DNA from: Verrucomicrobiota bacterium
GTDB taxonomy: Bacteria; Verrucomicrobiota; Verrucomicrobiia; Limisphaerales; VHDF01
Direction: 5' to 3'
Length of the DNA stretch: 33,499 nucleotides
NCBI GenBank assembly: GCA_016871495.1
Contig: VHDF01000046.1
Location: forward strand, 1-33,499
Made by a program: the position numbers and the translations under genes. Below, piece after piece: positions 8,788-15,442 of the stretch (positions within the stretch are counted from its first letter, which is position 1; every line of letters begins with the position of its first letter). The notes under the pieces were generated by a model. It had not been told where the DNA came from, did not search any database, and was given only the letters and a program-made list of their open reading frames with translations.

Positions 8788-10182
8788 ATGAAAATCAACC
8801 GACGCAAATTCGTTCAACGATCCGCGTTCACAGTCGCCGCTTTTTCCATCGTCCCCCGCCACGTGCTCGGCGGCGCCCGGTTCATCCCCCCAAGCGAAAA
8901 AGTCAACGTCGCCCTCGTCGGAGCCGGTGGCCAAGGCCGGGTCAACCTCCAGGCGCTGCTCCGCATGGACGACGTTCAAGTGATTGCCGTCGCCGATCCA
9001 GCCGAGTCGTTCAGCCTCGAATCATTCTATTACAAGGGCCAGGGCGGACGCTTGCCCACGCAGGCCCTCATCGAGAAGCACTACGCCGCCAAAACACCCC
9101 ATTATCGATGCGCCGCCTACGAGGATTTTCGCGAAATGCTTCAAAAGGAAAAAGCGATCGACGCCGTCCTCTGTGCCACACCCGACCATTTGCACGCCAC
9201 CATCAGCGTGGCCGCCATGAAGGCCGGCAAACATGTCTATTGCGAGAAACCCCTGACCCATAACGTCTGGGAGGCACGTGAAGTCGCGCGGATCGCCAAA
9301 GAAACCGGTGTCGCCACCCAGATGGGCAACATCGGCCACTCCGAGGAAGGCATGCGCCAAACGTGCGAATGGATCCAGGCCGGCGCCATCGGTCCCGTCC
9401 GTGAAGTTCACGCCTGGGTGAGCGCCACCCGCTGGAACAAAGACCTCACCGGCCTGCCTCCCGGCTCCCCCCCCGTTCCCAAAGGCCTTCATTGGGACCT
9501 GTGGCTCGGACCACGCAACCCGCGCCCGTTTCACCCCGCCTACTTCCCTGTGCAGTGGCGCGACTTTTGGGCCTTCGGCGGCGGAGCCATCGGGGACTTC
9601 GTCTGCCATGACCTCGACGGACCCTGCTGGGCGCTCGACTTGCAAGATCCCACCCTCATTGACGCACGGCCCGCGGGCAACATGGACGAAGAAATCTCAC
9701 CCCACGGTGAACTCTGCTACTACCACTTTGGCGCTCGCGGCCAGCGAGGCCCCCTCAAAGTGACCTGGTATGATGGCGGCTTGCGTCCGCCTGTCCCTGA
9801 CGGCTGGCCCGAGGACGAAAACTTTCCTTCCCGCGGTTCCTACTACGTCGGTGAAAAAGGAGTCCTGATCAGCCCGGGACTCGGCGGAAGGCCCCGTCTC
9901 CTCCCCGAAAGCAAACACGAAGGATACACACCTCCGCCAAAATCCATCGCCCGTTCGAAAGGACACCACCGCGACTGGATCGACGCCTGCAAAGGAGGTC
10001 CTCCGGCGAGCAGCCATTTCGAATATGGTGCCAGGTTGACCGAAATCCTCATGTTAGGAATTCTTTCCCTCCGCACCCGCTCCCGCATTCATTGGGATCC
10101 GGTTGCCTTGAAAGCAAAGGGGCTTGCCGCCGCTGATCCTATCATCCGCGAACCCTATCGTCCGGGTTGGGGTTGGAGTTGA
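8788..10182 (+). CDS. Gfo/Idh/MocA family oxidoreductase, Tat-exported
   Basis: A 464-residue NAD(P)-dependent oxidoreductase of the Gfo/Idh/MocA family, which oxidises or epimerises sugars and inositols. Residues 1-30 (NRRKFVQRSAFTVAAFSIV) are a classic Tat signal. The Rossmann dinucleotide motif VALVGAGGQGRVN begins near residue 42, and the family EKP motif is in YCEKPLTHNVWEAREVA near 152, preceded by ATPDHLHATI. The C-terminal alpha/beta domain includes FGGGAIGDFVCHDLDGPCW with the expected catalytic-region histidine. PVC genomes carry many exported paralogues of this type, some of which use tightly bound cofactor like periplasmic glucose-fructose oxidoreductase. It is the last gene of the 2370-10182 block, immediately followed by an inverted repeat. 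The precise substrate is unknown. Confidence 0.93.
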   Translation: MKINRRKFVQRSAFTVAAFSIVPRHVLGGARFIPPSEKVNVALVGAGGQGRVNLQALLRMDDVQVIAVADPAESFSLESFYYKGQGGRLPTQALIEKHYAAKTPHYRCAAYEDFREMLQKEKAIDAVLCATPDHLHATISVAAMKAGKHVYCEKPLTHNVWEAREVARIAKETGVATQMGNIGHSEEGMRQTCEWIQAGAIGPVREVHAWVSATRWNKDLTGLPPGSPPVPKGLHWDLWLGPRNPRPFHPAYFPVQWRDFWAFGGGAIGDFVCHDLDGPCWALDLQDPTLIDARPAGNMDEEISPHGELCYYHFGARGQRGPLKVTWYDGGLRPPVPDGWPEDENFPSRGSYYVGEKGVLISPGLGGRPRLLPESKHEGYTPPPKSIARSKGHHRDWIDACKGGPPASSHFEYGARLTEILMLGILSLRTRSRIHWDPVALKAKGLAAADPIIREPYRPGWGWS

Positions 10183-10187
10183 TCTCG

Positions 10188-10401
10188 GAGCCTGTTTGGA
10201 AATTCGGCGCGGTCCTGCGGCGAGAGATTTTGGTGGCGGCCAAGGCGACGAGGCCGGAGCATCCCCGCAGCGGGCTGCGCCGTCCGAGCCAACGCAGGCC
10301 GTCGGCAAAAGATCCGCCGCCCGAAGAGTTTTCGCGGAGAAGGCCCCCCTGGCTTCGTTGCTTCTCGGCAACAGGACCACGCCGAATTTCCACACAGGCT
10401 C
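10188..10401. repeat. MITE-like element with 30-bp terminal inverted repeats
   Basis: Positions 10188-10217 and the reverse complement of 10372-10401 agree at 28 of 30 bases, bracketing about 154 bases of GC-rich sequence without a believable gene. The left arm begins GAGCCTGTTTGG and the right arm reads outward as GAGCCTGTGTGG. The element starts 5 bases after the oxidoreductase stop codon and ends 12 bases before the 3' end of a convergent gene. It could be a miniature transposable element, or a long hairpin acting as a bidirectional terminator, or both. No target-site duplication is evident. Confidence 0.7.
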
Positions 10402-10413
10402 TGAACAAAAAAC

Positions 10414-11337
10414 CTACCCGGCCCCTCGCTGGCCGCCCAAGAGGGATTCATAGACCGAGGCGGTCTGCTGCGCGCACTCCGCCCATGTGTGCCGCAGCAC
10501 GGACTGTCTCGCCGCGGCTCCCATCTTGCGAGCGAACCCGGGATCTCGCAAACGTTGGAGGCAGTTCGACCATTCTTCCCCGGCACCGATGGCCGCCAGC
10601 ATGCCGGTCTGCCCGGATTCAATCCATTCCGCCGCCCCGATGGTGGGATTCGTAACCACCGGCAGCCCACACGCCATGGCCTCCCCCACGACCAATCCAA
10701 AAGGATCGTAAGGAGAGGGATAGAGAAACACATCGGCGGCATGATAGGCCGCGACCGGTTGCGCCTGGAATCCACCAAACACCAGTCTTTCCGCAACACC
10801 GAGCCGCCGGGCCTGCACTCGAAACTCTCCGGGATCCGACCGGCTGGCCACCAACAATCGGGCCTTGGGAAAGCGCGCAAGTTGCCCCACCGCCTCCCTC
10901 AAGCCCTTCGCGGCTTCCCCCACGAACAACCAAACCCAATCTCCATCCGTCAACCCGAACCGGGCCCTCGCCGCGTCCCGTTCCCCCGGCTCCGCTGGTC
11001 GAAACATTTCCCCATCGACCCCGTGGTAAACCAGCGTCGCCGGACGGTCCCATCCGTAACACTCGCGCAGATCCCGTTCGAATCGCTTAGAAATCGCGAT
11101 CAACTGCCGCGCCCGTGGCCTCTGATAGAACCGCCGCTCCAAGGGCGTCACCATGCGCGGAAAAACCGAGGATCGCCACGAGCACGGGGGCATCGCCTTC
11201 GATTTGGCCGCAAGACACATGTGCCCCGTAATCACATCCGCGCTCCATGAACTCAGCCCTTGTGCATGAATCAAAGCGCCTTGCAATGACCGCAAAACCC
11301 TTTCCGCCGGACGGAGGAATGTCACCACGGTGCTCAA
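10414..11337 (-). CDS. Glycosyltransferase family 4, N-terminally truncated
   Basis: The readable frame gives 307 residues of a GT4 (GT-B fold) glycosyltransferase that transfers a sugar from a nucleotide donor during polysaccharide assembly. The C-terminal donor-binding half is complete: VWLFVGEAAKGLREAV, LGVAERLVFGGF, ADVFLYPSPYDPFGLVVGEAMACGLPVV. The usual E-x7-E motif appears as Asp-x7-Glu (DPFGLVVGE). The N-terminal acceptor half is too short: there is no family-type start with a GG-containing loop, only SADVITGHMCLAA onward. The reported start is TTG, and the frame is open for just 19 more codons upstream before a stop. The upstream sequence belongs to a truncated polymerase in another frame, so a deletion apparently removed this gene's 5' end. 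Function is doubtful. Confidence 0.75.
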   Translation of the reverse strand: MSTVVTFLRPAERVLRSLQGALIHAQGLSSWSADVITGHMCLAAKSKAMPPCSWRSSVFPRMVTPLERRFYQRPRARQLIAISKRFERDLRECYGWDRPATLVYHGVDGEMFRPAEPGERDAARARFGLTDGDWVWLFVGEAAKGLREAVGQLARFPKARLLVASRSDPGEFRVQARRLGVAERLVFGGFQAQPVAAYHAADVFLYPSPYDPFGLVVGEAMACGLPVVTNPTIGAAEWIESGQTGMLAAIGAGEEWSNCLQRLRDPGFARKMGAAARQSVLRHTWAECAQQTASVYESLLGGQRGAG

Positions 11338-11384
11338 CGCCGATCGCCTCCAGGCCCGAACCGGATGCCGCCTGACCTGCTCGG

Positions 11385-12046
11385 GCGCCCGCGCTCACAA
11401 AGGTCGAAAAAATCCGCACCCCCGCCTTGCCCTCCTTCGTTTGGTAATAGACGCCGGCATAGCGCTTGGCGAAATACTCATCCTCCAGGCTCTTCCTCTG
11501 AATCTCCTCCGGCGACTGCGTCATCCCATACGCTGCCGTCACCACGCCCAGCAGAATGAACAACCGAAAATAGCCCTTCACCTGATCCACTCCCCGCGTC
11601 AAATGGTAACCCAGCACGAACATCAACGACGGAAAGCACCAAGCCCGCAACGAGGCCAGCTTGACCACCCAGGGAAGATTCGAAGGAACAAAAAACCACG
11701 CCAAAGCGATCCCGTAAAAAACCAGGGCCGCTCTGGTCACGGCGCAATTCGGGAAAAAGCTCCGCCGGCCCTGCCTCAAAAAACACAGCAAAAGCGACAA
11801 CATCAGCAGGGCATCGAAGACAAATGTCGTGGCCGGATGCCGGAATTTCAGCTTGATCCAGCCATGAAAGAAACCCACCACCACCGCCGCCACCACGATC
11901 AAATTGAGCCAGGCATCTCGAGCCAGCACCTCCCGAATCCGACCCCACCAGCCCACCGCGGTGCCTTCTCCCGCAACAGGATCGCCCGACGCCCGCGGCC
12001 TCAAACTTCCATGCTGTGATTTCCCCCTCACCGTGTCCTCGGTCAA
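11385..12046 (-). pseudogene. Polysaccharide polymerase / O-antigen ligase-like membrane protein, 3'-truncated
   Basis: Reading from 12046, about 220 residues resemble the N-terminal part of an O-antigen ligase/Wzy-type multispanning protein. Hydrophobic segments include AWLNLIVVAAVVVGFFHGW, FVFDALLMLSLLLCF, AALVFYGIALAWFFV and YFRLFILLGVVTAAYG. The cytoplasmic-looking piece VRIFSTFVSAGA near residue 213 is where such proteins normally continue into more helices and the Wzy_C region. Instead, the reading frame runs on to 11087 with hydrophilic residues that are the shadow of the downstream glycosyltransferase gene. The likely explanation is a deletion joining the two genes near 11385-11400. 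The start is uncertain: a TTG at 12046 is the only upstream candidate before a stop. It lies 37 bases downstream of an intact GT4 gene. Confidence 0.65.
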
Positions 12047-12083
12047 CCCAAAGCATCAACGTTCATCGTCCAGATGCCTCCAC

Positions 12084-13223
12084 TCACTTTCCCAAACGGT
12101 TCCCGCCATTAGCATGCTCCCGCAAGATGGCCAAAAGTCGCTCGCAAACTCCAGCCGGATCACACAACGCACGCGCATGCGCGCGCCCCCGCTCCACGTC
12201 CTCCACTGTCTTTCCGCCCCCCACCGCTCGGCCAATCGCTTCCCGCCACAGCCTGGCGCGATAAGGATCCACCAACTCCCCATAGCCTCCCCCCAAGATT
12301 TCCTTCGCCCCCCCCAAATCCGACGCCACGATCTTCAGACCCGCCCCCAGCGCCTCCACCAACACCAACCCAAAAGTCTCCGCCTCCTGGCACGGATGCA
12401 CGTAAACATCCGCGGCGTGCATCACCGCCCCCATGTCCTCGCGATGACCCAACACACGCACCCGGTCCGCCAGTCCCAATGTCACCGCCAGCGCCTCCAC
12501 ACTCCACCGCCACTTTCTCTCCTCCCGCGATCCCGCTCCCCCGGCAATCCAGTATTGCCATTCCTCCCCGTCCAAAGGCTCCTGAGCCATGGCCTCCAAG
12601 ATGCGATCGTGTCCCTTCGACCGCGCCCATCGCCCAGCCTGAACCACCACACGCGCCCCCTCCCCCACCCCCAGTTCCCCACGCACTCGACGCCGGTCCG
12701 CCCACGCGTCCTCCGGATCAGACAACTCCGACGCCGGATGCAACACCCGCTTCGGGATGGTTCCGAACCATCCCGCTTCCTCCAAACGGCCCATCGAACA
12801 AACGCTGTTGCACAACACCAATCCCGGACGGCTCCGCCCAGCCCAACGATCCATCCACCGCCTTTCCGACACAAAATCATGCAGCCAGAAAACAAGCGGG
12901 GCGGGCCCTCGCTCGAGCATCGATCCAAAGTGGCAAAGCGCCCAATTGCTGTGGACCATCACCACGTCGGGGCGGGAGGCCCTTAACACTTCCCCCAGAA
13001 CACGACGTCCCCAAAAACGAGTCCACGGCCATCGAGTCCGCACCGCCGACAAACGCCGCACCTCCACGCCTCGATCCCGCAGCATCGACGCGAACTGACC
13101 CTCAAAACAGACCGCAAATTCATGGCTCAAACCCGTCTTGCCCGCGTCCCGTGAAGCCAGAGTCAAAAGATGCCGCTCGATCCCCCCGAAGAGATTCCCG
13201 GATGTCACATGGAGCACCTTCAC
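12084..13223 (-). CDS. Glycosyltransferase family 4
   Basis: A 379-residue GT4 glycosyltransferase that appears intact. It opens with VKVLHVTSGNLFGGIERHL, the typical first strand and GG loop of the acceptor domain. The donor domain has VVVQAGRWARSKGHDRILEAM, LADRVRVLGHREDM, MHAADVYVHPCQEAETFGL and a full E-x7-E motif (ETFGLVLVE) followed by ALGAGLKIVASDLGG. I chose the GTG at 13223 over an upstream ATG-like frame at 13412 because the family N-terminus starts there and because GTGA overlaps the upstream gene's TGA stop by four bases, the usual sign of translational coupling. It belongs to the minus-strand polysaccharide locus and probably adds one sugar of a surface glycan. Confidence 0.9.
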   Translation of the reverse strand: MKVLHVTSGNLFGGIERHLLTLASRDAGKTGLSHEFAVCFEGQFASMLRDRGVEVRRLSAVRTRWPWTRFWGRRVLGEVLRASRPDVVMVHSNWALCHFGSMLERGPAPLVFWLHDFVSERRWMDRWAGRSRPGLVLCNSVCSMGRLEEAGWFGTIPKRVLHPASELSDPEDAWADRRRVRGELGVGEGARVVVQAGRWARSKGHDRILEAMAQEPLDGEEWQYWIAGGAGSREERKWRWSVEALAVTLGLADRVRVLGHREDMGAVMHAADVYVHPCQEAETFGLVLVEALGAGLKIVASDLGGAKEILGGGYGELVDPYRARLWREAIGRAVGGGKTVEDVERGRAHARALCDPAGVCERLLAILREHANGGNRLGK

Positions 13224-13774
13224 GACCTGCCTCCCCGGCTCACCTCCCCAAACACTTCCTCCAAAACGCGCACATGGGATTCCCATCCAAATCGATCCGC
13301 GCCCGCCAAGGCCTGCACGGACCACGACCGCAATCTCGCTCGATTCTGCAACGCCATTTCCAACGCATCGGCCAGTCGGTTGGCCGGGTCGGTTCCGGCA
13401 TGCACCAGCCATCCATTCTCGTCATGACGCAACCATTCCGAAATCCCTCCCCGATCGAACGCCACGCTCGGCACCGCGTAAAAGGCCGCCTCCGGACCCA
13501 CCATGCCGAAAGGCTCCGGCCATAAGCTCGGCACCACCATCAAGTGCGCCTTCCCCAGCATCTCGGCCTTGGCCTCCTCCCCCAACCAGCCTGTAAACCG
13601 AATCGAAAGGTGCCGGTGCCGGGATTGAATGCCCGACGCAAGACTTTCCCATGCCCCACGCGCGCTTCCATCCCCGGCCATGGTCAAGACCAACTCCTCG
13701 CCCTGCCGCTCCGCGATCCGATCCACCGCGCGCAACAACACGTCGCCACCCTTGGGAAGTTCCATTCGCCCCAT
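13220..13774 (-). CDS. Glycosyltransferase family 4, C-terminal half (downstream of amber codon)
   Basis: These 184 residues form the donor-binding half of a GT4 enzyme: MGRMELPKGGDVLLRAV, LSIRFTGWLGEEAK and PSLWPEPFGMVGPEAAFYAVP with an intact E-x7-E motif. The frame is identical to that of the N-terminal half at 13796-14428 and is separated from it by a single TAG at 13796-13798. The seven intervening codons read PPWRLVF, which is what a GT4 enzyme has before MGRM. An ATG at 13774 is preceded by GGAGG with 9 bases spacing, so independent re-initiation is possible, although those bases also encode conserved residues. Its stop overlaps the next glycosyltransferase by four bases. Best read as one half of a nonsense-interrupted gene. 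Confidence 0.8.
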   Translation of the reverse strand: MGRMELPKGGDVLLRAVDRIAERQGEELVLTMAGDGSARGAWESLASGIQSRHRHLSIRFTGWLGEEAKAEMLGKAHLMVVPSLWPEPFGMVGPEAAFYAVPSVAFDRGGISEWLRHDENGWLVHAGTDPANRLADALEMALQNRARLRSWSVQALAGADRFGWESHVRVLEEVFGEVSRGGRS

Positions 13775-13795
13775 GAATACAAGCCTCCACGGCGG

Positions 13796-14428
13796 CTAGT
13801 AATCCCGGTCCCCGCGACCCTGGACCTTCGCCTCCGGCCCAGCCGGAAAGGGCACGCGGCGAATCGGCACCCCTAACCCATATCGGGAGTACTCCCGCTC
13901 CAAATGAGCGCTGTGTGTCAGCAAGACACGCGCTCGGCGCAAGGTCTCCTGACGGTAACGCTGTTCACGGTAGAGCCGCCAGAGGGTCAGGGGATTCAAC
14001 CCGCCGCAACGGCGAGGAAAATACTGAACCAAGCAACCCGGGCCAAACGGACGAGAACAAGGCTCGATCACCGGCCATCGGTGAGTCTTCGCACCGTCCA
14101 CACACGCACCCGTGTACTGATGCAAAAACCACACGGTCTTCGCCCCAGCTGCCTCCCGATCCAAAGTCGCCCGCCGAAACCCGTGGGCGTAGATCAACTC
14201 GGGTTTCCACGAGCCTAGAAATGTCGCGACTTCCCCCCGGTGTTTCAACGGACCGTGCCACTCCACCCCCTTCCCCGCCACCCTTGCCCGGCTGCCTTCC
14301 GCCTCATCATTCTCGAACAAAAATGCGATCTCGGCCCCCCGCTCCCTCAGCCTCGGCACCAAGCCCGCCAGATAACGTTCCACCCCCCCGGCCATCCGCG
14401 GCGTCCAATTCGTTATCGCGATGCGCAT
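13796..14428 (-). CDS. Glycosyltransferase family 4, N-terminal half ending at in-frame amber codon
   Basis: These 210 residues are the acceptor-binding half of a GT4 enzyme. The start MRIAITNWTPRMAGGVERYL has the expected first strand and GG loop, and LIYAHGFRRATL and VWFLHQYTGACVDG match the second half of that domain. The C-terminal stretch ARVLLTHSAHLEREYSRYG and PIRRVPFPAG is the usual linker before the donor domain. Translation stops at TAG (13796-13798) and the rest of the enzyme continues in the same frame. The codon corresponds to residue 211 of what would be a roughly 400-residue protein. Alone, this half cannot bind the sugar nucleotide. It is the first gene of the minus-strand glycan locus. 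Confidence 0.82.
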   Translation of the reverse strand: MRIAITNWTPRMAGGVERYLAGLVPRLRERGAEIAFLFENDEAEGSRARVAGKGVEWHGPLKHRGEVATFLGSWKPELIYAHGFRRATLDREAAGAKTVWFLHQYTGACVDGAKTHRWPVIEPCSRPFGPGCLVQYFPRRCGGLNPLTLWRLYREQRYRQETLRRARVLLTHSAHLEREYSRYGLGVPIRRVPFPAGPEAKVQGRGDRDY

Positions 14429-14909
14429 CCCCGCGAGATCAGCTCAACCCCCTTCTCGAACCCGTTCTCCCCTCAACCCGAAGCATCCCGCTCGAACGAG
14501 TGCCTCCGCCGGGTCATGAATCCACTGGGTCATCACGCCTTCATTCAAGGTGCGGATCGCCGCGCAACGCAACGAAGAAACATCACCCTTGGAACGGCAG
14601 TTGAACGTGGTGAAGATTTGCAAAAGCCTGGATGAGAGAGGCATGACGAAGAACCAGAGGTGCATTCGGAGGTTGTCGGTGACCGGGTTGTCGTGGTCAC
14701 GCAGACAGCCCCGTCTGGACAGACCCCTTCGGGATGCACGGAAGAACAAGGCCTCTCCTTGATGGATCTGGTGCGTGATTCGGAATGGGGTGATCGTCAC
14801 GACCTTGCGAAGATTCCGGAAGGGCAATGGCCGTTTCAAGCATCATGCCCCAGGCAGCCCCACGCAAAAAAGCGTGGCAAGAAGTCCCCGCCTTACTACC
14901 CTCCCGCCC
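14429..14909. repeat. Gene-free region with dispersed repeat at 14657-14714
   Basis: Between the divergent glycosyltransferase locus and the regulator gene I see no convincing protein. The subsegment 14657-14714 is nearly identical to the reverse complement of 24361-24417, so it belongs to a dispersed repeat family. A 131-codon minus-strand frame (14444-14839) crosses it but resembles nothing known. Promoters for both flanking divergent units should lie here; no clear boxes stand out. Confidence 0.6.
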
Positions 14910-15389
14910 ATGGATCCTTTGCTGAAACTCCTCGCCACCGACGCCTCGCTCAACCGCGCCCAGATCGCCGCCGCACTGCAAATGGACGAATCGACGGTGG
15001 AATCCAAAATGCGCGGATACCAAGAGGACGAAATCATCCTCGGCTACCATGCCATCCTCAACGAAGAGAAACTCGGCCTGGACCTCGTGCGCGCCGTCAT
15101 CGAGGTCAAGATCACCCCCGAGCGCGAAGGCGGCTTCGACAAACTCGCCGAACGCATCGCGCGCTACAGCGAGGTCCGCTCCTGCGCCCTCATGTCCGGC
15201 GGCTACGACCTCCTCGTCGTGGTGGAAGGCGCCAACCTGCGGGAAGTAGCCAGTTTTGTCTCAGAAAAACTTGCCACCCTCCAAGGCGTTCTCTCCACCG
15301 CCACCCACTTCATGCTCAAACCCTACAAGGAACAAGGGGTCCTGATGAAAGCGGAACGGGTCGAGGAGCGCCTAGCCGTGGCTCCCTAA
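14910..15389 (+). CDS. Lrp/AsnC family transcriptional regulator
   Basis: A 159-residue Lrp/AsnC regulator. The N-terminal winged helix-turn-helix covers MDPLLKLLATDASLNRAQIAAALQ through residue 50, with SLNRAQIAAALQMDESTVESK as the HTH. The C-terminal RAM ligand-binding domain includes LVRAVIEVKI, VRSCALMSGGYDLLVVVEG and FVSEKLATLQGV. The sequence SGGYDLLV is the typical G-x-Y/F-D region. I chose the ATG at 14910 because the longer frame starting at 14775 runs through repeat sequence, and the family starts just before the HTH. Length is normal. The squalene-hopene cyclase gene starts about 53 bases downstream on the same strand, so the regulator may control or be co-transcribed with it; that is inference. 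Confidence 0.88.
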   Translation: MDPLLKLLATDASLNRAQIAAALQMDESTVESKMRGYQEDEIILGYHAILNEEKLGLDLVRAVIEVKITPEREGGFDKLAERIARYSEVRSCALMSGGYDLLVVVEGANLREVASFVSEKLATLQGVLSTATHFMLKPYKEQGVLMKAERVEERLAVAP

Positions 15390-15442
15390 CCTCCCGGAAT
15401 TCCCACTTTACACTCGGGAACCCGAAAAGGCATGCTCCGCCG

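Noticed and set aside
10183-10655. 162-codon plus-strand frame through the inverted repeat
   Set aside because: It runs through both repeat arms and the antisense of a glycosyltransferase; no domain, and the arms are symmetrical non-coding sequence.
13224-13412. 63-codon N-terminal extension of the intact GT4 gene
   Set aside because: It overlaps the upstream glycosyltransferase, and the family N-terminus (VKVLHVTSG) begins at the GTGA overlap.
13796-13798. Alternative genetic code or amber suppression as the general explanation for in-frame stops
   Set aside because: Intact genes in the window end in TAG, TAA and TGA at the expected family lengths, so all three behave as normal terminators. 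Local readthrough is not excluded, but a reassigned code is.
14660-15442. 261-codon N-terminal extension of the cyclase frame
   Set aside because: It overlaps the Lrp gene in another frame and a dispersed repeat, and its product is Arg/Pro-rich with no similarity to cyclases. A GTG start at 15443 fits the family length.
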